A DNA stretch of 64,000 nucleotides, taken from positions 110,992,259 through 111,056,258 of the forward strand of contig OZ005653.1 of NCBI GenBank assembly GCA_963930645.1. Reading direction: 5' to 3'. This stretch comes from Salticus scenicus (taxonomy: Eukaryota; Arthropoda; Arachnida; Araneae; Salticidae). Positions 49,368-60,830 of the stretch are shown here, piece after piece. The translations under genes were made by a program, and so were the position numbers. The notes under the pieces were generated by a model, which saw nothing but the letters and a program-made list of their open reading frames with translations, did not search any database and was not told the origin of the DNA. Positions within the stretch are counted from its first letter, which is position 1. Each line of letters begins with the position of its first letter.

Positions 49368-49636
49368 TAATAAATATGTAAAAATAAACTACGCCATGAG
49401 AAATTAATAAGAAAAATAAATAAGTGCACACGTTGTTGTAAAATTTGAATTAAAGTATTCCTTCAAGACCTTTTGTCATAAAATACATAAATATCATCAT
49501 GTAAAAAATGATGCTATTCTTTTTAAATATCATGAGATTTCAAACTAAAGGATTACGATGTCATTCTTAGTTTCTTCAAGACGTTTGGACATAAAAATAC
49601 ATAAATATCATGATGTTAAAAAGTATGCTATTCGCT
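48936..49636. other. Intergenic; (AAT)n
   Basis: (AAT)n at about 49331-49365. A short segment with ATACATAAATATCAT.ATGTTAAAAA.TATGCTATTC is present twice (around 49487 and 49598), a diverged 110-bp duplication. No gene. Confidence 0.45.
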
Positions 49637-49640
49637 TTAA

Positions 49641-49941
49641 CACCTTAATGCATTTGCCCGTTCTGACACGGGAGCAATTTACCGGCAAATTTGCACATGG
49701 CCGTGTCTCACACGAGCAATATTGTATCTCGCGTTATTTTATTTTTAAAACCCGCCTGAGATACGTCGTAGTAAAAAGAGGTAGACTAGATTATAATTAA
49801 TCCCATTTACCAAAGATTGCACCATTATGCAGCTGGCGTATTTGTGTATTTTGATGATTAACTAAAGGTTGTTAGGAATTCTTTGTCAAAAAAAAAAAAA
49901 AAAAAAAAAAAAAACTCGATCGTTTTTTACCAGTTTTTCCG

Positions 49942-49983
<42 letters not shown>

Positions 49984-49996
49984 GTGCTTTAAGGAG
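49641..49996. mobile_element. piggyBac-like MITE, 356 bp, TTAA duplication
   Basis: TTAA at 49637-49640 and 49997-50000. Ends CACCTTAATGCATTTG and, inverted, CTCCTTAAAGCACGAT match in 11 of the first 13 bases. The interior has two A tracts (about 49889-49913 and 49943-49980) and no coding function. Confidence 0.6.
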
Positions 49997-50209
49997 TTAA
50001 GTATCATGTGAATCAATGTTTTATAATTTGAACTGGTAAGGAGAAGTAAATTCGGAAATGTGTACGAATCGAGCGCTAAGGAGACATAGACCGATTAGTT
50101 ACTGAAGAAATTTTCAAATATAATTTGAATACAAATTATTAAGTTTGAAAGAAACGATGAAGATGGGGTTCAAGATCATTTGTTGCCCCAGAGTTCCTAG
50201 TTACGGCTC

Positions 50210-50730
50210 TGAGCGAGAGCACGGAATAACTAACATTTCTACTCGTTCTCTGCAAGTAGAAGATCGCAGTGGTTTACAATAAAATTTTTAAATTTAGCAA
50301 AATGTTTTTCTTATCCCTAATTAAAGTAAAATATTAGAATCTTCTGAAATTTAACCCATAAGGATGTGAAAGACGGTGTCTGGCATTTCTACCAGTTCTT
50401 TGCATGAGGGAAATTGCAATAGTTTCCTGTATAAGTTTGAAAGTAAGAAAAATATCTTTTCTTAGGCCCTAATTAAGGTAAAGTATGGAAATCTTTCAAA
50501 ACTTTAACACTTAAGAGAGTAAGACGTGGCGCCTAGCATTGCTTCGCGTTCTTCAAGCGAGGAAAATCGCACTGGTTTCCAAAAGATTTTTTTAACAAAT
50601 TTCAAGAAAGCTTGGTCTTCATCGGAACTTAGAATGAACAATGTCTCGTCAGCAGGTCAAATTAATTAGCTTAGCTTTCAACTTTCCTTTTTTAACTTTT
50701 ACACACGCGAAAAACGGGTTGAATTGCTAG
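50210..50730 (+). mobile_element. Helitron 3' end with three ~150-bp monomers
   Basis: Monomers are marked by GATCGCAGTGGTTTAC (about 50263), ATTGCAATAGTTTCC (about 50410) and ATCGCACTGGTTTCC (about 50566). The segment ends ACGCGAAAAACGGGTTGAATTGCTAG at 50730 followed by T; ACGGGTT...GCTAGT is shared with the Helitron end at 9169. The 3' hairpin is weak (ACGCG/CGGGT with one mismatch). The 5' end was not located. Confidence 0.45.
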
Positions 50731-51275
50731 TTGTATTTTTATTTGCAGTTAAGTTTACTATTTCTTACTATTTATCATATCGCTAGTAAATAAAAGCCCC
50801 ACAGTATTTTACTAAAGAGAGGTTTCTATGTTTAGGTGTTTGGCGAACAGCAGAAACAGTATTCACAGTAAGAAATTTTCAAGATATGATTTTAAAAATG
50901 TAATTTTCATTTCTTTACTTAATATAAAATGATTTTATTTCTCTGTCATCAAAACATATTCCAGTAAAACATACTTTTTCGTAATACTTGATTTTCTATT
51001 AAAATAACTAACTTTTCATTAGAAAAAGTTTTACAATAAATAAATAAATAAAATTAATTAATTAATTAATTAATTAAATAATTAAATAATAATAATAATA
51101 ATAATAATAACAATAATAATAGTAGTAGTAATAATAATAATAAATAAATAAATAAATAAATTAGTTTATACCTAAAGATTTTTGTAAAATATAAACATTT
51201 TCATACTATCGCATGTTATATTTTTTTCGAAATCACCAAATAACATCTTGTTCATTCCTCTAAAAATCAAACATG

Positions 51276-51320
<45 letters not shown>

Positions 51321-51755
51321 ACAAATGTAGGAATGTGTAAATTTTAATTTTACATAAAAAAAAAATATCATTAGATGAGCGCAATGCTGCTCCTTGCTAA
51401 TGTACATTATAAATCTAAATAGAATGAAAAAAAAAAAAAAAAAAAAAAAAAACATCAACATATGTAACTGAAGAGGAGCGAAAGCAAAAATGGAGACAAA
51501 AGTATCTAAATGGCAGGGGGGAGTTGTGACCACCCCACTCCGATTAAACATGTTTTACGACCGGTCAACACTCCCGGATACCAGATACTGTGTCAAAACT
51601 CAGAATAAACATACATGAAATTGGCAAAATAAGGAATAAATCCCAAATAAACACATTAAAAAAAATTACAAGAAAAACCAAATCATAATTTAAAACAACA
51701 TACAAGAAAAATCATGAAGCCATATGCCACCCATCCAACTCAATTCAAACGTGAA
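50731..51755. other. Intergenic; TAA and TA microsatellites
   Basis: (TAAT)/(AAT)n at about 51055-51160, (TA)n at 51278-51317, A tract at 51427-51452. The patch 51510-51600 (GGGGGGAGTTGTGACCACCC) is less AT-rich, but unassigned. Confidence 0.5.
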
Positions 51756-51845
51756 AACTTACAGTTAATGAAAGTTACAGTTAATGAAAGCGAGAAACTC
51801 AATTCGATTTTGAAGTTTCTTCCTTACATTAACTGTAACTTTAAA
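51756..51845. repeat. Small foldback: GTTACAGTTAATG / CATTAACTGTAAC
   Basis: ACTTACAGTTAATGAAAGTT is tandemly repeated at 51766-51795, and ACATTAACTGTAACTTT at about 51827-51843 is its inverted partner; AGAAACTCAA/AAGTTTCTT add to the stem. Confidence 0.6.
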
Positions 51846-52425
51846 AAATAAAATAATTTAATAGATTTTTAAAAATAAAATAATTTAATAACGTCTGATT
51901 AATCAATCATAGCTGACATTTACATGGATAAGGTTTATAACGAGTCTTTATTTTAGTTTTCAGTTTATATACATTTATTGTGTAAAATGCTATATTTCAA
52001 AATGAAAATATTACATTCGGATTGTCAATGAATCATTAAAAATGTTATCTTAGTTAATAGTATTTAAAAGAAGATGTATATAAAAGGAAATCCATTGACA
52101 TAAATTAAATCCCGCTTTCAAAAAGAGGAATAAAAATGGGGTTATGAAAATATGAAATTGTAAAATTTTAGTTGTCAGTATTTAAATTAAATATTACATT
52201 TATGTTTGAAATTAAAAAGGTTATACAATGACACTTTTTTTCACTATATTTTGCAATAATATTCCTTAACAACATAGAAATTTACGAATATACTATATTC
52301 AATAATTACTTAACCTTATTAAGGTATATTATTCAAGATTATTAACATATTTCCGTTAAATACTTTTTACAAAATTTTATTTAGGTTAAAATTTATATAT
52401 TAATGTCACTATTTCAGAGTAATCA

Positions 52426-52470
<45 letters not shown>

Positions 52471-52990
52471 AATAATGATTAAATTGAGAGAAATAAAATT
52501 TGAATGAAAATTACACTTAAGTTAAAATTACCCTACGAATAGATAATGTATATTTTAAAGTATTCTACATAAAGAAGAAACAAAAAATATTAGACACTCG
52601 CATTAAAATGTTTGTAAAACAGTGTATCCCTTATTATATTGCACGTGTTTTAGATTTACTTAAAAATTCTGCAATGCACACGTGATAATTTCGATTTAAA
52701 TATAACAAAAAAATGAAACTTCCGTTTTAGTAAGAGCCAATTCATATTTACTACCGAATATAAAAAATAAAATATGAAGAATTAACCATTCAGCAGATAT
52801 ATGCAGTGTCCGCCGTTTAAAAAAGTCAGTCGATATATATGATCGAATTGCCAGGACCAGAATCAAATAAAGCAAACTACTTATAAAACAACAGCTTAAT
52901 AAAATCAACATCGTCGGTTAATAATCTCATAAACATTTCACCAATAGCAAAAATGAATATTTAAAAGAAACTAAAAAAAATATAATATAA

Positions 52991-53039
<49 letters not shown>
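51846..53039. other. AT-rich intergenic DNA; TA microsatellites
   Basis: (TA)n at 52431-52468 and 52991-53039, the latter directly abutting the outer LTR. Nothing else. Confidence 0.5.
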
Positions 53040-53040
<1 letters not shown>

Positions 53041-53670
53041 GTAGGATCTTGGCTGGGCGTCTAGGGGTGGGGCAATGATGAGATGTGATTTAGATAACGA
53101 AACATTTATTACGTAATATACACAACACAGTTTACACAAAGATAAAATGATAATAGCAGAATTTGCATCATTAACCAACTGCTGGTTTCGAGGCTTAACA
53201 CACAGAACAAGCTCTCTTCATCAGAATTACTGTAACAAAACAACATTTAAGCACCTGCTTACACATATAATTCCCAAAAGTACCTTCGCGCACTTTATCA
53301 AATATGTGAGATTGATGTATTGAGCCCTCCATGGCTCTACCCAACTATTAAGAGCACTTCAAGCTCTAATTAGAAGAAAATGACCATATCAGACTTCGCG
53401 CTGACGGTCTCAACATCTTTACATGGCAGACAGATCTCAACTGACTTCCGTACGTCCTCTCGTCGAAAGATGAGCATGAGAGGCAGCGCCATCTGTTGAC
53501 TGTACAAGGAATGCGTCCCACAAAGCTCTGCTATCCTGACACACGGTGCCCTCACCGTCGAATCAGCATAGGACACTAAAGGATATCTGCAAAATACAAT
53601 TAAAAGAAAAAAAAACGAAAAAGAGAAACATACATTACAATAATTATGTACATTAAAAGCATAAAGATCA
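53040..53670 (-). mobile_element. Probable 3' LTR of the outer Gypsy-like element
   Basis: Plus-strand limits TGTAGGATCTTGG (53040) and ATAAAGATCA (53670) give TG...CA ends. On the minus strand it follows a purine tract, GAGAAAAAAAAGAC (53684-53671), and carries AATAAATG (about 53106-53111). It lies directly downstream of the outer integrase. Only one copy is in the window, so the limits are inferred. It contains CAGATGGCGCT on the minus strand (53485-53495). Confidence 0.55.
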
Positions 53671-53704
53671 GTCTTTTTTTTTCTCAAAGTTCTGGAATTT
53701 TTGA

Positions 53705-54565
53705 CTAGTTAGTAACCCACAATTTCATGTTGTCTGCAGAAGTACTAGTGTGAATAGGACCTTCGTGATCACCTATCTTCTCGACTTCATATCTGTTTTT
53801 GGTCTTCACACGTACAACTTTATAGGGACCTAAGAATTTTGGTCTAAGTTTCATACCAGTTCCAAACTGAGCTCGCTGGATGGCAACTAGATCATTAATT
53901 TTATACTCATGGGCTTTCTTTCTCTTCTTGTTGTAACATCTGCGATTTTCTTCTTGAATCTTAAGAATGTTTTTTCTTGCTTCTTCACGAATGGTGTTAA
54001 GGTTATCATGCAAGGAATTTATCCTTTCCTCTTCGAGGAGTTCTAGTATTCTCTTATCTTCTTTCCTTCTCGTTGTTACACCAGTGAGTAATTCAAAAGG
54101 ATTTCTTTTGGTACTTCTTGATACGGTGGAATTAATTGTTCTCTGGACAGCCTCAACAAACTTGTACCACTTGTTCGGGTCATCTATAGATAATTTGGAT
54201 AATACAAGTATGATTGTTCGATGAAGTCTCTCTATTTGACCGTTTCCACTTGGGATTCCAGTTGTGAAGGTGCCATGTTCGATTCCCTCTGATTCACAGT
54301 AATCTGTAAAGTCCTTCGATGTGATCGCAGGTCCACGATCAGATATTATTCTTGCAGGGTTACCAAAAATAGCAGCTTGTTGTTTTAATTTTTGCAAGGC
54401 GTCTGCTGAAAAAGTTGATTTCACGGGGTATAGCCACGAAAATTTACTAAATCCATCTATGATGGTAAAAATGGGATTATAGTTTTTATTAGTGGTCGGT
54501 AATGGTCCCACAAAATCGATGTGATAAGTAGACAATGGTATATCTTCTTTCGGGATAGGGTTCAA
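53705..54565 (-). pseudogene. Outer Gypsy-like element: integrase core and C-terminal domain
   Basis: A 286-codon open frame. The catalytic triad is complete: D17 (HIDFVGPLP), D76 (IISDRGPA) and E112 (GNGQIERLH), with 35 residues between the last two, as in retroviral-type integrases. The C-terminal part carries a GPY/F motif (LRPKFLGPYKVVRV, about residue 240). The start codon given is not the natural start: the frame is a piece of pol cut off from its zinc-binding domain by a frameshift near 54640. It would join element cDNA to target DNA in the nucleus. Ends at TAG just before a purine tract and LTR. Confidence 0.85.
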
Positions 54566-54800
54566 AAAAGCTTCTCCTTTTCCCTGTTTCTTATTTATGA
54601 GTATACATTCTACACAACTTTTTACAACATTATCTATATATTCTTCATATTAGAAAAGTAATAGTCTCTTTTTACTAGCTCTTCAGTTTTATTAACCGAA
54701 AAATGTCCTAGGGCATGACATTTCTTTACGACCTCAATTTGCATGGTATCTGGGACAATTAGTATATCCCTATCATTTAACACTTTATATAAAATATTAT
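54566..54800 (-). pseudogene. Outer element: integrase zinc-binding domain, frameshifted
   Basis: On the minus strand, DRDILIVPDTMQIEVVKK, CHALGHFS (two His) and, after a TAG and frame change near 54640, SCVECILINKKQ (two Cys) give the HHCC zinc finger that precedes the integrase core. Another one-base shift in an A run at about 54800 separates this from RNase H. Confidence 0.7.
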
Positions 54801-55319
54801 TTTTAACACATATTCGTCATTTTGGTTCTGTTGTAAAAGTGATTTCATGGTTTTGATAAACTCGTCATTTTCTTGAGCAGTAGCAATACGATGAGTGAGA
54901 GTATCAGTAGTAACAGTCATTACAGGGTGTCGGCTAAGTGCGTCTACATGCTGCATTCGTTTACCAGGGCGATGTTCTACTTCATAATCGAATTCCTGTA
55001 GCAGGAAAGACCACCTGGCAACCTTAGGTGTCAATTCACGTTTATCTAAAGTTTTAGTGAAAGCTTGACAGTCAGTATAAATTTTAAATTTACTGCCTAA
55101 TAAATATTTCCTAAATTTTTTAAGGGCCTCGACTATCGCTAACATTTCTAACTCGTAACTGCAGTATTTTTCTTCTTGTACCGAGGTCTTTTTACTCATA
55201 TAATAAATAGCATAGTATTGTTCATCGTCATTTTGTTGTAATAAGATAGCACCGAATCCTAATTTAGATGCATCTGTATGAACTTCTAATTTATAGCCTT
55301 GTTTAAAAAGATATAACAG
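54777..55319 (-). pseudogene. Outer element: RNase H domain, cut by the inner insertion
   Basis: Reads LEVHTDASKLGFGAILLQQ, CSYELEMLAIVEALKKFRKY, YTDCQAFTKTL and RMQHVDALSRHP, which hold the D, E, D and D positions of a Gypsy-type RNase H. The domain begins abruptly at the AGGT duplication, and its upstream part is at 63067-63177, 7.7 kb away. An ATG in the neighbouring LTR is in frame with it (codons MAFAEKQTPQ), so the open frame runs 55352-54777. Confidence 0.8.
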
Positions 55320-55323
55320 AGGT
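55320..55323. repeat. Target-site duplication AGGT, left copy
   Basis: AGGT at 55320-55323 and again at 63063-63066 flank the inner Gypsy element; 4 bp is typical of Ty3/Gypsy integration. Confidence 0.85.
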
Positions 55324-56056
55324 TGTGGCGTTTGCTTTTCTGCAAACGCCATCTTAACTTAAATACTTAGATTACTAAGAAAACCAGAGACTTTAATTGA
55401 ACAACAAATAAAAGTTGATTGAACCAGATTAATGGGAGGGCGGCCTGGAAAATAGCTCTTAGCTCAGTCAGCGTATTACTAAATCAAAAATTTACAAATC
55501 AACAATTTAGTTATCTTAAATATCTCACCACAGCAGATAGTCGACGGTGTAAAGACGGTCGCACTCGTACTCCAATACTACGGCTTCACTATGGGACAGA
55601 GGATTCCCTTCTGTCCTAGCTCGAACTTTCCGAAAACTAGTAGACACTCACCAACACTCAACACTACTTAACTTCACGCCACTAAATCTCCCCTACTCTA
55701 CTTTTCAATATCTGTCAAACTAAGATTCACCACAACCACTATAATATCCTCCGACATCCACTATACGATCCTCCAACATCCACTCCATCTACTAAAACCA
55801 TCTCTATTTTTATGCTTCTTCCTACACCCTCCTTTCACTACATTTCAATCCGTACTTTTAAAAACTATTTCTAATTTAACAAATATTCAAAATCTAAGTC
55901 TTTTAATGCAGCACCCTGCAGACACAAAACTACTCCAACCTCAACCGTCACCGAATCACTGGCGACGGAGTGATTTTAACCGTCCCCACTTCCTAGCTTG
56001 CTGGATCCAGATTAATTAAAACAACTGTGGTGACGTTCTGACGTCTCAACCTCACA
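55324..56056 (-). mobile_element. 3' LTR of the inner Gypsy, 733 bp
   Basis: On the minus strand it runs TGTGAGGTTGAGACG...ACGCCACA. Compared with the 5' LTR its AATAAA signal (62421-62426 complement) reads AATCAA here (55415-55420 complement), a change in the copy that would supply the polyadenylation site. The ATG of the LTR-encoded gag start is present at 55352. Confidence 0.9.
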
Positions 56057-56069
56057 GTCCCCCTCCAAG
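56057..56069 (-). promoter_or_regulatory. Polypurine tract
   Basis: Minus strand CTTGGAGGGGGAC directly before the 3' LTR; it primes plus-strand cDNA synthesis in LTR elements. Confidence 0.8.
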
Positions 56070-57433
56070 AAAAAAAATTTAGTCGGGAAAATCCCCAACG
56101 GATTTGAACGAGTAAATTTAAAGAGCTTCATTCCATCTCTAACTATCTCAAATCTCTGAATTGTGAGTGCAACCGTCACTTAAACTTTAACCGGGTGAGA
56201 AAAACTTAAAAAAAAAATTTTGCTAAGTCCCTGAGCGAAAACTCGGGGACGCAAAAAAAATTAATTTAAAATTTTAAATAAAAGGCGTACATTTACCCCG
56301 AGAACTCCGGGACTCTGACTGAGCTAAAACCAGGCTTACAGTAGGATGTACACACGTCTCCCTGTTAGGCCAGGGAGGCAAAATATTAAATTCAAACTTG
56401 ATCATGCGTGTCTTTACATAGTAAGTCGCTTGGGACAAATGCGACATTTAAAGTTTGTTATAATCAAAGAATAATTGTTATTTTTAAAGAAAAACATGAG
56501 AAAATCTTTATTAGTAGGAGTGTACTGGCTGGAATGGTATCTGGGGCTTTACGTCTGCAAGGGACTAAACGAAGAATAGGATGAACTTTCTTCATACTAG
56601 AGCAGACGTCGGAATGTGCAGGCTGTCCACATCCAGGAAAAAGAACTTTTTGACATCAAATTAAGAGATCTTTCACTGTAGATAAAAATAGTTTTAACAT
56701 CAGATTAAGAGAATAATCCATCAGAGTGTGTCTGAAATGGGAAAAACTTTTACAGTATGCATAGTAAAAAAAATAGTTAGAATTCATCTCTGGAAGAAAC
56801 TGAGACATGTTCGTCTCTATTAGCATAATAGATAGGTTACATACAGAAATATTTCTCCCTCCTTAGCGAAAGCATAAGCGGAAAAAAACTGAGCAGTTAG
56901 TCTTTTTAATGTTATATGGTTAAACACGCTTTTTATGCTTATAGCTAAAAAAAACAGTTTTTTTCCCCTCTAAAAGTACATACAGATAAACTTTTAGACA
57001 ACTATTCAAAAGTTTTACAAATACAAATATGCAGTTTATAAATACATCATTTATAGAAAGACAAAAGAAAAAGGGGGTGAAATTTACAAAGGGGCCAAAA
57101 AAACAGTTTATATTACCAGCTTTCTGCAGGAGATGGCTACAAGGTAAAAGACTTAATACATACATAAAATAGATATTTAAGAGAGAACAAAAATGTTGAC
57201 ATTGAAGCAGAACATTAATTTTGATTTGAAAGTTCATGGCTAAGTTAAATTTTGTATTTTTAGTTTGGGAAAGTCCATAACTTTCGTAAGAGTTCTTAAA
57301 ATATAAAGTCCCAAAACGGCTTCAAGGTACGTCGAACATTTTGTACAGCTCTGACAGAAATGCACTTGTAATAGAAAAAAAAATAGAGAACGGTATCACC
57401 TGATGTGAATTTGCAGCTGTAACTTCAGCAAGG
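56070..57433 (-). other. Long 3' untranslated region of the inner Gypsy
   Basis: 1.36 kb between the integrase stop and the polypurine tract. A 105-codon frame at 56920-57237 is Phe/Cys/Leu-rich with no recognisable motif and no envelope features. The part next to the LTR contains GTCCCTGAGCGAAAACTCGGG (about 56226-56246) and its near-inverse CCCGAGAACTCCGGGAC (about 56297), a possible structured element. Confidence 0.6.
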
Positions 57434-58927
57434 TTAGAGGTCTTGGTGAATGTTCTCGATGTACTCGTCAGCTAGGCCACAGGGTTGCAGGCTTTCAGAC
57501 CGGGGTCTAGGGCTATCCCAAAAGGCTTGTACAAAGGCTTGCTCGGCAGGTGATTCATATGGCTGAGCCTGTTGTCGGAGTCTGGCTTGACGCCGGGTAT
57601 TGAATCGGTGGTGTAAAGAGAACTCGTCTTTGCCGATCGAGTCAGGAGCTGCTAGGAATTTCTCCATGTGCCGTCCGCTAGCTGATGAAGAGGGTGGAGG
57701 TCTTTTCCGAACCCTTGCCTTTCTCTTAGGTCGGAAAGAGTCGGTATGCACTGAATCTGGAACTGCTAGTACCTTCTGTGCGCGATGTGTTCCAGAGGAC
57801 TTTGAGGAGGGGGCTTGTGGCCTTTTTAAAGATTTATTCCAAGCTTTTTTCTTTTTAATCTGCGGTATAAAAGAGCTATTAGTAAAAGAATAGTCGCGTT
57901 TGCGACCAGTTTGCCTAGGAAATTTCACATTAGAATGGTTTGATGACCAACTACGAGCTCGCTTTTGTGCGACGGGTCTGCTAACACTAGATTGATCAGT
58001 GGAAGTGCCCTGAACAGATTGTTCGGGTGTTGTAGGAGTAGGTAGTTTATCAGCTGTACAAGAATCAGGAGCACTAGGCTGGGAAGTGAGGTTAGGCGTA
58101 AGGACGGACTGTTCGTCAGGTGGGTTTGAACCCTGCACGCTATCACTATCAAGAGTTTCAGCATATGATTGAGTGCGCTCTTTAAAAATGCGTATCTGAT
58201 CAACATTAATGGTTGTTGGGGTACCGTTAAAATCAATTGTCAAATTATTATTTTCTATCTTTAAAACAGAAAAAGGCCCAATGAATTTTGGCCCAAATTT
58301 AGCTACTTTAGAATCTTTTTTAGAGCTAAGAAAATGTGATTCTAGGAGTATTTTATCTCCCACTTTTACTTCTAAAATTCTACGTTTAAGGTTATAATAT
58401 ACAGCTTGTGGCTCTTGAGCTTTTCTCAAATTTCTCTGAACTTCTGGTAGCAATTCTTCAATATTTCGCGTAATGAATTGAGATGCGTTTTGCTGTACCA
58501 ATACCAGTTTTTGAGAGGGGGTCAGAATCTTTCTGCCCAAAAACAATTCAGCGGGAGTTTTTCCTGTTGCATAACTTACCGCTGTAGGAATCGCATAGCC
58601 AAAATGATAGAGAAACTGATCCCGATTTTCATGATTTTGACCAATGAACGTCGCAATCATATTAATTAAAGTTCTATTGACACGTTCGGCCTGATTAGCT
58701 TGCGGCCGATATGGAACCGTGAAGACATGTTTAATTTCGAGTGTATCGCAAAGTGCCTTAACAACATTACTTATAAATTGAGGACCATGGTCCGTTACAA
58801 TTTGAAGGGGGTCGCCGTAACGAGAAATATAATTATTAAAGAAGGCAGTGGCCACTGTTTGTGCCGAAGCTTTACGTAAAGGCAAAAATTCAACCCATTT
58901 ACTAAAATAATCCACCATAACTAACAC
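57434..58927 (-). pseudogene. Inner Gypsy integrase: core, GPF domain and long basic tail
   Basis: A 497-codon frame. Core: D46 (IVTDHGPQF) and E81 (QANQAERVNR), 34 residues apart; the first catalytic D is in the upstream fragment (LGLDLIGP). GPF motif at about 210-222 (KFGPKFIGPFSVL). From about residue 250 to 497 comes an unusual Ser/Pro/Lys/Arg-rich tail with nuclear-localisation-like runs (KKKKAW, FRPKRKARVRKR) and an internal repeat: LAVPDSVHTDSF and LAAPDSIGKDEF. The start shown is only where the frame opens after a one-base gain near 58945; the protein was originally part of pol. Confidence 0.9.
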
Positions 58928-58946
58928 ATAACGAAATCTATTTGGC

Positions 58947-59408
58947 TTAAGGACCGATTAAGTCGAGTCCAAGAATTTGATTTGGAAAATCAACTTTAAT
59001 AGGAATTAATTTACCGGCCGGCTTTACATTTTTATAATTATATTGCTGGCACAAGCGACAACTCGAAACATATTCATTAACAAACTTCCTCATTTTAGGA
59101 AAGTAACGGGCATCTTTGAGCTTTTTATAAGTTTTCCTAATGCCAAAGTGCCCCGAAATTGGAGAGTCATGAAACTCAAATTGGATGGCTTGACGAAGAG
59201 ATTGGGGAATTACAACTCGTAATTCGCCATAAGATGATAATAATTTTGAATAAAAAAGCAAGCCATCGATTAAAGAAAAAGATTGGGACCAGTTTAAGGC
59301 AATGGCTGATTCAATTAATGAAACTGACTCAGGATCTTCTAAATACTTATAGATTAATCCAAATTCGGGATCATTTTTTTGTTCTCGGATTAATTGATCT
59401 CTTGAATT
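58947..59408 (-). pseudogene. Inner Gypsy: integrase zinc-binding domain and linker
   Basis: Continues the reverse transcriptase frame after the TGA at 59409. The domain has H-x6-H-x29-C-x2-C: HDSPISGH and SSCRLCQQ. It ends LGLDLIGP (first catalytic D) before a stop produced by a one-base frame change. The region 59262-59408 is in frame, without an ATG, and joins the two domains. Confidence 0.85.
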
Positions 59409-60830
59409 TCACACAGATGCTGGCATAAGCGCTAAAGCTACTTTTTCCTGATCAGATACGAATTTATTGTTTAAGGTAGGTACTAGATTTGTAGAAGCAC
59501 ATTGGTTTACTTGTTCACTTTCAATTTCCTTTACACGAGTTTCAGTCACGTCTGCTAATATTTCGGATTGAACCGGTTCAGCCTTTAAATGCGAATGATG
59601 AATATATGAGGCTTTAACAGTAGAATTTAACTGATCATTCTTTTCATTTAAAGCAAGGGATTGATTCGTAAAATTAGATTCAATCTTATTTTCTTGAGTT
59701 TGAGTAGTACGTGAAAGAACGTCAGCTACGATATTGTCAGAACCAGGTCGGTGTTCGATGTTTATATTAAAGTTAGATAACTTAAGAGTCCATCGAATCA
59801 TGCGAGGGGAGAGGTTCTTTCCAGTTGTTAACCGAGTTAATGCCGCATGATCCGTAACAACTGTTCTTGGAAGTTGCGTAAAATATAAACGAAATTTTTG
59901 CAGTCCCCAAAGCACTGCTAAACATTCACGTTCAGTTACTGGATAATTTCTTTCTGCAGCGTTAAGCGTACGGGACGCATATGCTATTGGGTGGCCTTCT
60001 TGGCTTAAAACGGCACCAATGCCGTACGAAGAAGCATCAGTTGCTACTTGAAATTTAATATTATAATTAACATGAGCTAGTACAGGAGGAGCGCTAAGTA
60101 TAGTTTTTAACTTATCAAATGCTTTTTGTGCTTCATTTGACCAGTGAAATTTAACTCTTTTCCTTTTGAGTTTAAAGAGGGGCTCGCATATGTGAGCAAA
60201 ATTAGGTATAAATTTCCCATACCAAGCACACATGCCTAGAAATCTTGAAACTTGTTTGAAAGTTGTAGGAGGGGGCATGTTTAAAACTGGCTGAACTTTT
60301 TCATTATCTACAGAAATACCCGCAGGCGTTATTTTGACGCCTAGGTACTTAATATCCTGTCGTGCAAAATGGCGCTTAGAGGAATTTAAAGTTAATCCTG
60401 CATTTTGCAGTAGAGTAAAAACAGTTTTTAAATGATCTAAATGCTCATCGTAAGATGAGGACGTGATTATTATATCATCGAGATAAACATGTACAAATTT
60501 ATTCAAAACAGGTTTAAGAACAGTTTCCATAGCTTTTTGGAATGTTTCTACAGCCCCTGAACATCCGAAAGGCATTCGTTTAAAACCAAACGTGCCATTT
60601 TTAGTTATAAACGCTGTTTTTGATATATCAGCGGGTTTCATTGCAATTTGAAAATAACCCGATGTCAGATCGAGAGTAGACATAAAATTTGTCGTTGTTA
60701 TATGTGCTAACAAATCATCAATTATAGGCAAGGGATACTGAGGATATTGTGTAATAGAATTTAGCCTAGGATAATCGATTACAAATCTCCATGCCTCAGG
60801 TTCAGTAACAGTTTTACCAGTTTTCGACAT
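59409..60830 (-). pseudogene. Inner Gypsy reverse transcriptase and RNase H
   Basis: A 473-codon frame. Reverse transcriptase: FVIDYPRLN (15-24), D54 in STLDLTSGY, FGFKRMPFG (81-89) and the catalytic VYLDD (115-119). Connection, then RNase H: D265 (VATDASSYG), TEREC (299-303), D327 (VVTDHAAL) and D370 (IVADVLSR). Copies element RNA into DNA and removes the RNA, in cytoplasmic particles. The ATG at its start is accidental: a one-base loss in an A run near 60820 cuts it from the protease part. A premature TGA at 59409 ends it. Confidence 0.9.

Noticed and set aside
53370..53687. 105-codon minus-strand frame
   Set aside because: Falls across the probable outer LTR and polypurine tract, with no recognisable domain.
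55419..55619. Plus-strand 66-codon frame, found again at 62425-62625
   Set aside because: It is conserved only because both copies lie in the two LTRs of one element; it is antisense to the element and has no motif.
56920..57237. Possible envelope gene between integrase and 3' LTR
   Set aside because: No signal peptide, furin site, glycosylation pattern or transmembrane anchor in an env-like arrangement; Phe-rich chance frame on AT-rich DNA.
57600..57893. Plus-strand frame antisense to the integrase tail
   Set aside because: Shadow of the integrase frame; composition follows from the coding strand.
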